64,000 nucleotides of DNA from CAYSCZ01 sp964429655. GTDB taxonomy: Bacteria > Bacteroidota > Bacteroidia > Cytophagales > Cyclobacteriaceae. Positions 52,076-61,799 of this stretch are shown piece by piece. A program made the translations under genes and the position numbers. The stretch spans positions 1 to 64,000 of the forward strand of contig CAYSCZ010000007.1 of assembly GCA_964429655.1 (NCBI GenBank). The letters run 5' to 3'. Position 1 is the stretch's first letter. Every line of letters starts with the position of its first letter. Below the pieces are notes generated by a model. It searched no databases. It saw nothing but the letters and a program-made list of their open reading frames with translations, and was not told where the DNA came from.

Positions 52076-52687
52076 ATGAAAATAATATGCGTTGGTAGAA
52101 ATTATGTAGATCACATAAAAGAACTAAATAACGAATTTCCATCTGACCCAGTAATATTTACTAAGCTTGATACATCATTGTTACGAAACAATGCGCCTTT
52201 TTATTACCCGGAATTCAGCAGTGATATTCATTACGAAACAGAAATCTTAGTTAAAATAAGCAAAGAAGGTAAAAATATTGAAGAAAAGTTTGCTCATAAA
52301 TATTATGATGAGGTTGGCATAGGTATAGACTTCACGGCAAGGGATATTCAGTTAAAAGCAAAAGAAAAAGGTTTGCCATGGGCACTTGCCAAGGGCTTCG
52401 ATGGTTCTGCCCCCATCTCGGAATTTAAATCCATAAATGATTACCAATCGATAAATAATATAACTTTCAAATTGATTAAGAATGGTGAGCTCGTGCAGGA
52501 AGGTAACACCTCTATGATGATTTACAAGGTAGATTTTCTTATTGCCTATATATCAAACTTCATACATCTTAAAAAAGGGGATATAATTTTTACTGGTACC
52601 CCAAAAGGTGTAGGATCAGTTAAAATTGGAGATCATCTAAAAGCATTTATAGAAAATGAAGAACTTTTGGAGGTTGAAATCAAATAA
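52076..52687 (+). CDS. Fumarylacetoacetate hydrolase-family protein
   Basis: A 203-residue enzyme with the FAH fold: a VGRNYVDHIKEL start, HYETEILVKIS (metal ligands), YDEVGIGIDFTARDIQ and TGTPKGVGSV near the end. It is the short stand-alone type found across bacteria, acting on acylpyruvate or oxaloacetate-like substrates. The exact substrate is unclear. The M23 peptidase gene starts 32 bases before its stop, which suggests one transcript. Confidence 0.9.
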   Translation: MKIICVGRNYVDHIKELNNEFPSDPVIFTKLDTSLLRNNAPFYYPEFSSDIHYETEILVKISKEGKNIEEKFAHKYYDEVGIGIDFTARDIQLKAKEKGLPWALAKGFDGSAPISEFKSINDYQSINNITFKLIKNGELVQEGNTSMMIYKVDFLIAYISNFIHLKKGDIIFTGTPKGVGSVKIGDHLKAFIENEELLEVEIK

Positions 52688-54551
52688 ATTATTCTATATA
52701 TTAACTGTCTGTCTATATGCTTTTTTGGGAATTGGTGTTACTGATGAGCCATATTACCTTTTTCCAGTGTATCCCGGTCAGACTAATTACTTGAGTGGTT
52801 CAATGGGTGAATTAAGAGGCGATCACTTTCATGCAGGAATAGACATAAAAACCAGAGGAAAGGGAGGGGAACCAATATATGCGGCTGCCGATGGATATGT
52901 TTATAGGGTAAAAGTAAAAACCAGTGGCTATGGAAATGCGATTTACATAAAGCATCCAAACAATACATCTTCTGTATATGCTCACCTGCAGTCATTTATG
53001 GAACCGGTAGATCAATATGTTTTAAGCCAGCAATACAAGAAACAATCATTCTATGTGAACTTATATCCGGGTAAAAATACTTTACCAGTCAAAAAAGGTG
53101 ATGTAATAGGATTATCCGGCAATACCGGTTATTCTTTTGGCCCCCATTTACATTTTGAAATAAGAGATGAGAAAGATAGGGTATTGAATCCATTAAGTTT
53201 TGGGTTTAAGGAGATTGTAGATAACATACCACCAAACGCAAAAAAGATTGCCTTTAAAACACTGGATAATGCCTCTACTATAAATGGAAGATTTGGACGG
53301 TATGAGTTGCCCCTAAGGAAAGTAGGGGGTGTTTTTAAAATAGATCAGAACATAGAATTGAAAGGTAACATTGGCGTGGAGATCTATGCGTTTGATCGTC
53401 ATAATGGCGTTACAAACCGAAACGGAATCCAGATCATTGACGCGATGTTAGATGATGAACTTATATTTCATCAGGAGATAAACAGGTTTAGTTTTTGGCA
53501 AACCCGAAATATAATCGTTCACTATAATTATCAAAATTACAGAGCTAATGCCGTCAAATTCAATAAGCTATATGTTGATGATGGTAATTTCCTTGATTTT
53601 TACACCACTGTGAACAAGGGTATTTTATCGATAAGTGATACATTAAGCCACTCCTACCGGGTTGTTTTGAAAGATAGTTACAGCAATGAATCTTCCATTT
53701 TTATTGATTTCAACAAGAACAAAAGCTTTAGTGAATTAAAAACTTATGTTAATCAATCCTACCAATCAAAAGTTATTGATAACACACTGATCTTGGCTAC
53801 TCCATCATCTGAAGTGCCCGCACACACCTTTGTGTTTCAGGATTATTATAAATACGAGCTGGAGCCTGCCTACTTAGTAGATGACGAAACCATTTATCTG
53901 TGGGACCTCAGGGATGGCTTACCTGATTCTGTAGACTTATGTGGAGAGATGATATATTTTGATTTTCATGCCACAGTGCCTCCACAAAATGAATTTCACT
54001 TTTTCAACAAACACTTTAACATGGAATTTGAAAAACACGCCTTGTTTGATACACTGTATCTACATTTCTATAAAAATATTAGCGAAGGAAAAGAAATATT
54101 TGCTTTCAATCACGAAGAAATTCCTATCAGGAAGTATATCAGTATAAGTCTTAAACCGGTTCAGGAATACAATATGGAGAAGACACATGTATATGCTTTG
54201 CGAGAAAATGGCCGGTTAAGTTATAGAGGTGGTAGTTGGACAGAAAATGAAATCACATTCAAAACACGTGAATTAGGAAAGTTTACATTGGAAGCTGACA
54301 CCGTTCCGCCAACTATAAAACCAATTTATGCGAACCGAAAAGAATTTCAGTTTACAATAAAAGATGAAAAGTCGGGAATAAATGATTTTCGTGCTGAAAT
54401 CAATGGAGAATGGGTGTTAATGAACTATGATTCTAAACGAAACCTCATATATTCCAGGAAATATAATTCAAACATTGACTTTAAAGGCGAGTTTATACTT
54501 AGTGTAACAGATAACGCCAATAATGAATCAGTTTATAAGAAAAAAGTATAA
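52656..54551 (+). CDS. M23-family metallopeptidase (peptidoglycan-directed)
   Basis: A 631-residue exported protein. A hydrophobic signal region (about 12-30) precedes an N-terminal LytM domain: GDHFHAGIDIKT near 53-64 (His and Asp metal ligands) and GPHLHFEIRD near 165-174. A long beta-rich tail (about 200-631) follows with no recognised motif. The metal ligands are intact, so it is likely an active endopeptidase of peptidoglycan cross-links, or a surface scaffold for one. The ATG at 52656 lies inside the FAH gene. bcp follows six bases downstream. Confidence 0.92.
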   Translation: MKNFWRLKSNKLFYILTVCLYAFLGIGVTDEPYYLFPVYPGQTNYLSGSMGELRGDHFHAGIDIKTRGKGGEPIYAAADGYVYRVKVKTSGYGNAIYIKHPNNTSSVYAHLQSFMEPVDQYVLSQQYKKQSFYVNLYPGKNTLPVKKGDVIGLSGNTGYSFGPHLHFEIRDEKDRVLNPLSFGFKEIVDNIPPNAKKIAFKTLDNASTINGRFGRYELPLRKVGGVFKIDQNIELKGNIGVEIYAFDRHNGVTNRNGIQIIDAMLDDELIFHQEINRFSFWQTRNIIVHYNYQNYRANAVKFNKLYVDDGNFLDFYTTVNKGILSISDTLSHSYRVVLKDSYSNESSIFIDFNKNKSFSELKTYVNQSYQSKVIDNTLILATPSSEVPAHTFVFQDYYKYELEPAYLVDDETIYLWDLRDGLPDSVDLCGEMIYFDFHATVPPQNEFHFFNKHFNMEFEKHALFDTLYLHFYKNISEGKEIFAFNHEEIPIRKYISISLKPVQEYNMEKTHVYALRENGRLSYRGGSWTENEITFKTRELGKFTLEADTVPPTIKPIYANRKEFQFTIKDEKSGINDFRAEINGEWVLMNYDSKRNLIYSRKYNSNIDFKGEFILSVTDNANNESVYKKKV

Positions 54552-54557
54552 TTAATC

Positions 54558-55010
54558 ATGGAACTTAACATTGGAGACCAAGCGCCTGATTTCGAAGGTG
54601 TCAACGAGAATGGTGAAAAACTAAAACTCTCAGATTTTAAAGGGAGAAAAGTGGTATTATATTTTTATCCGAAGGATAATACCCCTGGATGTACTGCTCA
54701 AGCTTGTAACCTTAGAGATAATTATAATGATTTGAAAGCTCAGGGTTATGAAGTTATTGGCGTAAGTGGAGATTCGGAATCCTCCCATAAAAAATTTATT
54801 GAAAAGCAAAACCTACCCTTTCAGTTATTAGCAGATACAGAAAAGGACATCCATAATTTGTATGGTACCTGGGGGGAAAAATCTATGTATGGGAAAAAGT
54901 ATATGGGAACCATTCGCACAACATTTATAATAAATGAAGAAGGTAAAATAAAAGACATTATAAAAAAAGTTAAAACCAAAGATCATACTGCTCAAATACT
55001 TGTTCAATAA
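54558..55010 (+). CDS. bcp: Thioredoxin-dependent thiol peroxidase (BCP/PrxQ)
   Basis: A 150-residue peroxiredoxin that reduces hydrogen peroxide and organic hydroperoxides using thioredoxin. The peroxidatic Cys45 and resolving Cys50 are in TPGCTAQAC, the atypical 2-Cys arrangement. FYPKDNTPG, GVSGDSESSHKKF and the C-terminal RTTFIINEEGKI are all conserved. It is the last gene of the FAH-M23-bcp run. Confidence 0.96.
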   Translation: MELNIGDQAPDFEGVNENGEKLKLSDFKGRKVVLYFYPKDNTPGCTAQACNLRDNYNDLKAQGYEVIGVSGDSESSHKKFIEKQNLPFQLLADTEKDIHNLYGTWGEKSMYGKKYMGTIRTTFIINEEGKIKDIIKKVKTKDHTAQILVQ

Positions 55011-55045
55011 AGCCTATTAATACATTAGTTCTGATTCTAAGTATT

Positions 55046-55053
55046 TAACTTTG
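55046..55053 (+). promoter_or_regulatory. Candidate -7 box for the gene at 55074
   Basis: TAACTTTG, a full match to TAnnTTTG, 20 bases before the ATG at 55074. The -33 region has no full TTTG (TTAG at 55025, with a 17-base spacer). Confidence 0.35.
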
Positions 55054-55073
55054 GTTATATTTTAAGTTGAAAA

Positions 55074-55724
55074 ATGATGAAAAAAGGAGTTATTTACGGT
55101 GCGATCTTTTTTGCCATCACTTTATTAATTACTTATAATTATCTAGAAACCTACAATTTTATAGGTGATAAAAAGAAAAGTATAGTTTTTTCTGATTTAG
55201 CGGATGGGCCAGATAATTTACTTAGTACCGCTAAAGAAGGTTATGATCAGGACTATTTTGGTAAAAGTATTTATAGCATCGAAAAGGCTATTAAGCTAAT
55301 GAAGTATTTTGAAAACGATGCTGATGTTGAAACCATACAAGAGATCGAGGAAGCTATTCACGAGCTTCGGATCGTAGAAAGGGAAATCTCTAAAGACAGT
55401 GTAAATGAAGAACATTTAAACCATTCTTTTGCTAGAGCCCTAAACTCCCTGGCCTACACCCATGTAAAAATTCTGGAAAAACTGGCAGAACACGAAGATT
55501 ATGAAAAAATAAAAACAACGCTTGAATATACCATCGTACACTTACATAACGCTATAAAATATTCCAATGGTATAATGCGTAATGATGAGCTGACCCTATT
55601 AAGCAAGCTTGAAGAATTTCTTAATTCGGTGAAAGAACATCATAAGCTTGACAAGCAGATAATCATGAGTTCTGTTTCAAGTTTGGAACATTTGATTAAG
55701 AAGGAAAAGCAAACCTCTTTTTAA
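55074..55724 (+). CDS. Membrane-anchored helical protein of unknown function
   Basis: A 216-residue protein with one N-terminal hydrophobic segment (about 4-22) followed by an all-helical, Glu/Lys-rich region to the end. I recognise no family. The layout suggests a protein anchored at the inner membrane or exported to the periplasm. It is downstream of bcp with its own promoter-like box, and convergent with the lactonase gene. Confidence 0.65.
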   Translation: MMKKGVIYGAIFFAITLLITYNYLETYNFIGDKKKSIVFSDLADGPDNLLSTAKEGYDQDYFGKSIYSIEKAIKLMKYFENDADVETIQEIEEAIHELRIVEREISKDSVNEEHLNHSFARALNSLAYTHVKILEKLAEHEDYEKIKTTLEYTIVHLHNAIKYSNGIMRNDELTLLSKLEEFLNSVKEHHKLDKQIIMSSVSSLEHLIKKEKQTSF

Positions 55725-55725
55725 T

Positions 55726-56904
55726 TCAATCCATAAATTTTAGGCAAACAGGCGTAGGAACTGACAGTTCCTGTATTTTTCTTAAAGACACATTTTCAGT
55801 ATTGATTTCAAAAGATATAACATTCCTGCTATCCTGATTAGCTGCCAATAAATATCGGCCTGACTTGTGAATCACAAAATTCCTCGGGGCTTTTCCTCCT
55901 GAATCATAGGCGTTTTCAAATTTTAATTTACCGCTGCTAGAATTAATAGTGAAAACAGAAATATTGTTATAATCACCTCTATTTGAGGTAAACAACATCC
56001 TTCCATTGGGGTGAATATGAATATCTGCACTGGCTGGAATTTTATCGTTACCCTGCTTTACTGAAGAGATGGTTTGAATTTTTTTAAATGTCGCGTTATT
56101 ATTTTTTTTAAATGCCTCTATGGTTCCGTTTAATTCATTTAAAACATAGAATATTTTATGGTATGCGTGGTATGCTAGGTGTCGCGGGCCAGCACCTTCA
56201 CTACATTTTATACTGTCCACAAGCTCGAGGGAAAGTTCATTTTTTTTGATTTTATGTATGAAGACCTTGTCAGCACCGAGGTCGCTCACATATACATTTT
56301 CATCCTCAAAGTAGGTCATATGGGCATGCGCTGATTTCTGACGATCGGTTGGGCCATTTCCTTTATGTTTAATCAATGATGATTCTACTATTTCACCATC
56401 GTTATTGAGCATAAATAAACCTGCTGATCCACCATAGTTTGCTGTCGCTATAAGATTACCCGCTTTATTTAGAGATATATGGCATGGAAAATCTCCTAGT
56501 GCAGGATACTCGTCTACTAAACTCAGTGTATTGGTATTTTCATATTTTATAAAGTAAATTTTACTGGAACTCTCGTCATCAACTGCTGTCTCGCTTATTG
56601 CATATATCCATTTTTTATTTGGGTGAACTTCAAGATAGGATGGATTAATCAGCCCTTTTAGTGTGTATTCATGTGTAAGCTTCCCGTTAAGTGTATCAAA
56701 TCTATAGACATAAATACCTTCAGCATTACCATCAACATGACCTTCTTTTCTGGTGTATGTCCCCACAAGTAACCGGTCATTATCTGTGTTTTTAAAATAT
56801 TTGGTTGATCGGGTTTCTTTTGATTGATTGCATGAGAGGCCAGCTAATAGGCTTGCCATTATTAATGCAAGCAATGCTTTGTGATATAAGAAGGTATTAA
56901 TCAT
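55726..56904 (-). CDS. Lactonase family beta-propeller lipoprotein (6-phosphogluconolactonase-like)
   Basis: A 392-residue protein with a lipobox (LLAGLSCNQ, Cys near 26). The body is a seven-bladed propeller of the lactonase/Pgl type: VGTYTRK, NPSYLEVHPNKKWIYAISE, HISLNKAGNLIATANYG, HPNGRMLFTSNRG and FVIHKSGRYLLAANQ repeat across it. Cytosolic 6-phosphogluconolactonase of this fold exists, but a lipid-anchored periplasmic copy more likely acts on another lactone or binds a ligand. It is divergent from the sulfite oxidase gene. Confidence 0.88.
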   Translation of the reverse strand: MINTFLYHKALLALIMASLLAGLSCNQSKETRSTKYFKNTDNDRLLVGTYTRKEGHVDGNAEGIYVYRFDTLNGKLTHEYTLKGLINPSYLEVHPNKKWIYAISETAVDDESSSKIYFIKYENTNTLSLVDEYPALGDFPCHISLNKAGNLIATANYGGSAGLFMLNNDGEIVESSLIKHKGNGPTDRQKSAHAHMTYFEDENVYVSDLGADKVFIHKIKKNELSLELVDSIKCSEGAGPRHLAYHAYHKIFYVLNELNGTIEAFKKNNNATFKKIQTISSVKQGNDKIPASADIHIHPNGRMLFTSNRGDYNNISVFTINSSSGKLKFENAYDSGGKAPRNFVIHKSGRYLLAANQDSRNVISFEINTENVSLRKIQELSVPTPVCLKFMD

Positions 56905-56988
56905 ATTGTTGTCTATTATTTTAATTTAGATGTACTGTAAATTAAATCATTAGAATTATTTAAGACATTTAATTGTTGGCTAGACATC

Positions 56989-58206
56989 ATGAGAAGAAGA
57001 AAATTTGTAAACCACGCCTTACTAGCTTCACTCTATGCATCTTTAGGAATAAAGATAGCTTTTGCTGATAAAATTCCTTCAGGTTATGTTCCCATGGTTC
57101 TGCAGGAAGACCCCTATGAAATGTTTGATAAGCATGGTGAAATGAGGATACTCAATGAGCGACCCTGGAATATGGAGGCACAGGCACATTTACTAAATGA
57201 CCAAATCACACCTACGGAGAAAATATTTATACGTAATAATGGAATTATCCCTGAAGAAACTGATTTCCAAGATTGGAAACTAACCGTTGATGGTGAGTCG
57301 GTGAAGAGTAGAGGGTCTTATTCTTTGAAAGATCTTATATCAAATTTCAGATCTTACACATACCAATTAACCCTTGAATGTGCAGGCAACGGCAGAAGTG
57401 AATTTTATCCGCCTGCCCGTGGGAATCAATGGACTGTTGGGGCTGTGGGTTGTGCCAAATGGACAGGCGTCAGGCTTAGCGATTTATTGAAAGACGTCGG
57501 GATAAAGGATGATGCAGTTTATGTGGCGTATTATGGATTGGATAAACACCTTAGTGGTGATCCAAATACAGAACCAATTTCCAGAGGTGTCCCTTTGAAG
57601 AAAGCTTTGATGGAGGAGACCCTTCTGGCTTATGAATTAAATGGTGAAGCAATCCCTATGATACACGGTTATCCCCTGCGATTAGTATGTGGTGGATGGC
57701 CGGCATCTACTTCAGGAAAGTGGCTAAAAAAAATATCGGTTAGAAATAAAGTTCACGATGGCACTAAGATGGGAGGCAAGTCATACCGCGTTCCTTGTGA
57801 CCCTGTGCCTCCCGGGGCATCGGTAGCGGATGAAGATATGTGTATCATTGAATCAATGCCTGTAAAGTCATTGATAACCTATCCCAGATCCGGAGCTATT
57901 ATAAATTCAGGAGAAAGCCTGAAGATCAATGGTCATGCCTGGGCGGGAGAGCTGGAGGTGATAGCTATGGAATATTCAATTGATTATGGAAGCAGCTGGA
58001 AAGCCTGTGCTTTAGAACCACCTGTTAATCGCCTGGCCTGGCAGCATTGGAAAGCAGAAATTAATTTTCCTATGAAAGGATATTTTGAAGTATGGGCCAG
58101 GGCAACCGATATCCGGGGCTATAAGCAAAGCTTGTTGGTGCCGGGTTGGAATCCTAAAGGATATTTAAATAATGCATGCCATCGCATAGCCGTTAAAGTA
58201 GTGTAG
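56989..58206 (+). CDS. Periplasmic sulfite oxidase-family molybdoenzyme
   Basis: A 405-residue Moco enzyme. The N-terminus (MRRRKFVNHALLASLYASLG) resembles a twin-arginine signal. The Moco-domain Cys131 in TLECAGNGRSEF ligates Mo; HGYPLRLVCGGWPASTSGKWLKKI follows near 225. The C-terminal dimerisation domain (about 290-405) is also present, ending in WNPKGYLNNACHRI. It should oxidise sulfite to sulfate (or a related sulfur compound) and pass electrons to the cytochrome c encoded six bases downstream, as in SorAB pairs. Confidence 0.93.
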   Translation: MRRRKFVNHALLASLYASLGIKIAFADKIPSGYVPMVLQEDPYEMFDKHGEMRILNERPWNMEAQAHLLNDQITPTEKIFIRNNGIIPEETDFQDWKLTVDGESVKSRGSYSLKDLISNFRSYTYQLTLECAGNGRSEFYPPARGNQWTVGAVGCAKWTGVRLSDLLKDVGIKDDAVYVAYYGLDKHLSGDPNTEPISRGVPLKKALMEETLLAYELNGEAIPMIHGYPLRLVCGGWPASTSGKWLKKISVRNKVHDGTKMGGKSYRVPCDPVPPGASVADEDMCIIESMPVKSLITYPRSGAIINSGESLKINGHAWAGELEVIAMEYSIDYGSSWKACALEPPVNRLAWQHWKAEINFPMKGYFEVWARATDIRGYKQSLLVPGWNPKGYLNNACHRIAVKVV

Positions 58207-58211
58207 ATTGT

Positions 58212-58598
58212 ATGAAAAGAAACATAGTTACCATAATAGCTTCCTTCTTTTTCGCAGTGATTTTTTTTATTTCTGTTGATCATTATGTGTTTCAAAAAAA
58301 TGATTCGATAGATAATCAAACACAAAAAGCCCGGGCATCACTTGTGGATGACAATGGTGTGGGAGTCGTCAAAGCTAATTGCTTAGGATGTCACGCAGAG
58401 CATTTGATCATACAAAACAGGGCAAGCAGGGAGGGATGGGAATCCACAATAAGATGGATGCAAAAAACTCAAAATCTGTGGAACCTGGGCTCAAATGAAA
58501 AAATTATTCTTGATTATCTGACGAAAAATTATGGTTTAAAGGAACAGGGTCGTAGACCGCAACTTTCCAATATTGAGTGGTATCGTTTAGAAAATTAG
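58212..58598 (+). CDS. Membrane-anchored monohaem cytochrome c (partner of sulfite oxidase)
   Basis: A 128-residue protein with a hydrophobic N-terminal segment (about 7-22) as anchor or signal and one haem site, CLGCH, at residues 57-61. A Met in STIRWMQKTQ is the likely distal ligand. It follows the sulfite oxidase gene by six bases, so it is the probable electron acceptor, like SorB. It would pass electrons to the terminal oxidase. Confidence 0.88.
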   Translation: MKRNIVTIIASFFFAVIFFISVDHYVFQKNDSIDNQTQKARASLVDDNGVGVVKANCLGCHAEHLIIQNRASREGWESTIRWMQKTQNLWNLGSNEKIILDYLTKNYGLKEQGRRPQLSNIEWYRLEN

Positions 58599-58702
58599 CA
58601 TGGATTTAAATAAGTTCAGCATGATTTAACTACTGACTTTTTCCACTTCATAAGATTATTGCTATTTTTAAAGCATTCAATACAATGCCAGATTAATGAT
58701 GA

Positions 58703-61700
58703 ATGCGATTTCTTAAATACATACATATTGCTTTTATCATACTCTTAGTTGATGTTATCGATACATCTGCGCAGAATGGGGATTATTTTCTTTCCCATCA
58801 CCAACCGAAAGGAGAAGGTATTGATAATGTAAATTTTGACCTGACTGTTGGGGATAATGGATTCTTGTATATCGCTAACCGGTCAGGAGTGCTGGTTTAT
58901 GAAGGCAAATCATGGGATTTTTATGAGACACCTAGTGCAGCGCTTTCGATAGCTATCGACAGTTTGAATAACATTTATGTGGGGTGTGTGGATAATTATG
59001 GTAAAGTGAGTCTCACAGGAAATGAATATAAGTTTAACACTTTAGCTGATTCATCCACCAATGGTTTATTCTTCAAAACCTTAATTTATAATAATAAAAC
59101 ATATTTTTTAAGTGAGCAGCAGCTGATAATTTATGATTTATCCAATGAAAGCAGGGAAGTTATTCAGGATAAAGATGGATCAACGGTATTTACTAATATT
59201 TTCGTTCTTGATGATGAGCTATACTTGCAAACCCCTTTATTTGTCTATACGTTAGATGGAGGCACTAATCTTCAACCATCTGATTTCGTCTTACCAGACT
59301 CATCCCTTGTGTCTTTTATTACAAGTAAGGGGGACAACCATTTAATTGGAAGTGAGTTAAACAACCTATTTACATTCAAAAGTGGTGCCTACAAGCCCCT
59401 GGCCAGTGATTCATATATTAAGGAGAACCAAATCCAGGTTATTGATGGCGGTTGGGTTAACGATGACATTTTTGCTTTGAGTACCCTGGAGAACGGATGC
59501 TTGTTATTTAGCAGTTCAAAAGATACACTCATCGATGTAATTGATTATAACGCCGGTCTTCCGGATAATGAGGTTTTTTCAATAGAAGCAGACAATGCAG
59601 AAGGATTGTGGATCTCACATGAATTTGGTTTGTCCAGACTTGCCCCCGCTTTACCAATCAGGAGCTTCTCTAATTATCCGGGCTTAGAAGGAAACTTGCT
59701 ATCCGTAGCTGACTTTCAGGATCAAATATATATCGCCAGTAGCAAGGGCGTTTATATGTTTTCTGAAGAGAAGGAATATAAGAATACAGTTTATTACACC
59801 AAGGTGGAAAGACGAAATCAAGGCTACAGGTCAAAAGAAAAAGCAGAAAAGAAAAAAATTACTGAAAAAGAACCTCCTCATAAAGCAGAAGAAAAAAAAT
59901 CAGCCCGATTAAAAGTTGTATCAACTGAAAAAGAAGAGAAGAGTAATAAAAGATTTTTTGGTAGACTAAAAGATAAAATAACAAACAAAAAAAAACAGGA
60001 AGAGAAAAATAACGATACCGGGGAAGAAAAAGAAAATTCAGAAAAAAACGATGATAAAAGAAATGGGGGTGTTTTTGGGTTTTTAAAGAAGGACGATAAA
60101 GAGGAGAAGGAGACAGAAAATGAATCGGGTTTAACAACCTCAATGAAGCGAACGGATAATGAAGGCGCCGAGAATGAGGAGGCTATTGGTGAGACAAACC
60201 GCACGCAGCGAAAAGGATTCTTTAAGCGGCTTATAATAAAAATTTCGGACAAAGAGGAGGAAGAAAAGAAAACCAGCGAACCAATTTTTAAAGGACGCCC
60301 TGAAAAGAACGTTCAATACAAAAGAAATGTTAAGCGGGAGCTTATATCGACAAACTATCATTTCGAGGCAATAGAGGGGGTGCGGTCAAAATGTAAGCAA
60401 TTTCTAATTTATAAAGGCAAACTACTTGCTGCCTGTAATTCAGGTATTTTTGATATTAAAGAAGAGGCTGAACTCATTATTGATATTCCTGTAAGGAATA
60501 TGCAACAGTTTGATGATCAGTTATTTATAAATACTTTTTCCAATCAGATTTTGGTTTTTGAACTTATTGACAACATATGGGCGTTAGTTGGTGAAATTGA
60601 TCTTTACGGGGATATCATATTAAGTTTATTTGAAGACAGTAAAAGTGTTTTGTGGGCTGCAAGTCCAACGACACTCTACAAAATGGATACTTCTAAAACA
60701 TCTGTAGTGGGTGAATATGAAATACCAAATCAATACATCGATAATATTAGGATTACTGAGATCAGGGATCAAATTTATTTAATCAATAATCAGGGATATT
60801 TTTATTTGGATTCAGTAAGAGATGAGATAGTATCTAATGATGAATATTATCAACGTGTAGGGAAACCGGTTCGACACTTGCAGCAGAATGAAGGGGAAAC
60901 ATGGATATACAATGGTAAGACCTGGCAAACCATTAATAAAAAAGGAAGCGTCGAGTTGCTAGAGCATCTTACGCTCTTCCCGGGAATGACTTTTATTGAT
61001 CAGTTCAAGGATTTTTATTGGGTTATCAACCAGTCTAAACAATTATATAAAGTCGATTTATACTTAAATGACAGTCTATCTTTTTTTGACAAAATGATCA
61101 TAAAAAATGTTAGTCACCAAAATGGCCATGTTAAAATGAGTGACAATTTAGTGTTGGACTATGATGAAAACAGATTAACATTTGAATTGGCCAGACCAGA
61201 CTATTTAGGGTTACTGCAAGTTGAGTATCAATATAGAATGGAAGGGTTGAATAATAATTGGTCTGATTGGAGTACAAATAACAAGCTCGTGTTTAACTAT
61301 TTACCTTCAAATAAATACACTTTACATGTAAGGTCCAGGGACTCGTTTGGAAGGATAATTCAGAATCAACCCGTAACTTTTAGGATAAAACCACCTTATT
61401 GGAACACCGTTTGGTTTAGCTTATTACAAGTTTTGTTGTTTTCGGGATTGATAATATTTTCTATCTGGCTAAACAGGAAGAAAAAATCGAAATACACCCT
61501 TTTAACTGATATCCTAACGGTTTTTACAATTGTACTGGTAATTGAGTTTTTACAGAGTTTAGTACAAAATACTTTAAATTTTAAAAGTTCCCCGGGAGTA
61601 GACTTTCTTATTGATGCCAGCATAGCCTTTATAATTTTTCCTTTAGAGCACTTTTTAAGAATGTTTGTAAAGGAAGGTTCTCCTGGAAACATACCATTTT

Positions 61701-61753
61701 TTCCCGGTGATAGATTTTGGCAAAAGGTAGGATTAATATCCAAGGAAAAATAA
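58703..61753 (+). CDS. Propeller/Y_Y_Y sensor-like membrane protein with a Lys/Glu-rich insertion
   Basis: A 1016-residue exported protein with a signal peptide (about 1-23). It has a two-part beta-propeller of the hybrid two-component-sensor type (residues about 30-360 and 545-790), a Y_Y_Y domain (about 810-905, with EYQYRMEGLNNNWSDWS and YTLHVRSRDSFG) and three hydrophobic segments near 915-1000. No kinase, HTH or guanylate cyclase output domain follows, so it is an orphan form. Between the propeller parts lies a Lys/Glu-rich, probably disordered insertion (about 368-545). It contains three related motifs: RFFGRLKDKITNKKK, GVFGFLKKDDKEEKE and GFFKRLIIKISDKEE. Signalling through a partner protein is possible. 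Confidence 0.75.
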   Translation: MRFLKYIHIAFIILLVDVIDTSAQNGDYFLSHHQPKGEGIDNVNFDLTVGDNGFLYIANRSGVLVYEGKSWDFYETPSAALSIAIDSLNNIYVGCVDNYGKVSLTGNEYKFNTLADSSTNGLFFKTLIYNNKTYFLSEQQLIIYDLSNESREVIQDKDGSTVFTNIFVLDDELYLQTPLFVYTLDGGTNLQPSDFVLPDSSLVSFITSKGDNHLIGSELNNLFTFKSGAYKPLASDSYIKENQIQVIDGGWVNDDIFALSTLENGCLLFSSSKDTLIDVIDYNAGLPDNEVFSIEADNAEGLWISHEFGLSRLAPALPIRSFSNYPGLEGNLLSVADFQDQIYIASSKGVYMFSEEKEYKNTVYYTKVERRNQGYRSKEKAEKKKITEKEPPHKAEEKKSARLKVVSTEKEEKSNKRFFGRLKDKITNKKKQEEKNNDTGEEKENSEKNDDKRNGGVFGFLKKDDKEEKETENESGLTTSMKRTDNEGAENEEAIGETNRTQRKGFFKRLIIKISDKEEEEKKTSEPIFKGRPEKNVQYKRNVKRELISTNYHFEAIEGVRSKCKQFLIYKGKLLAACNSGIFDIKEEAELIIDIPVRNMQQFDDQLFINTFSNQILVFELIDNIWALVGEIDLYGDIILSLFEDSKSVLWAASPTTLYKMDTSKTSVVGEYEIPNQYIDNIRITEIRDQIYLINNQGYFYLDSVRDEIVSNDEYYQRVGKPVRHLQQNEGETWIYNGKTWQTINKKGSVELLEHLTLFPGMTFIDQFKDFYWVINQSKQLYKVDLYLNDSLSFFDKMIIKNVSHQNGHVKMSDNLVLDYDENRLTFELARPDYLGLLQVEYQYRMEGLNNNWSDWSTNNKLVFNYLPSNKYTLHVRSRDSFGRIIQNQPVTFRIKPPYWNTVWFSLLQVLLFSGLIIFSIWLNRKKKSKYTLLTDILTVFTIVLVIEFLQSLVQNTLNFKSSPGVDFLIDASIAFIIFPLEHFLRMFVKEGSPGNIPFFPGDRFWQKVGLISKEK

Positions 61754-61799
61754 GTAAAAGCTGCTAAACTAAAGGAACTTTTTATCAACGCTATTTAAT

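Noticed and set aside
59878..60252. A Ser/Phe-rich minus-strand reading frame opposite the Lys/Glu-rich insertion
   Set aside because: It is the mirror of the purine-rich coding sequence; composition alone creates it.
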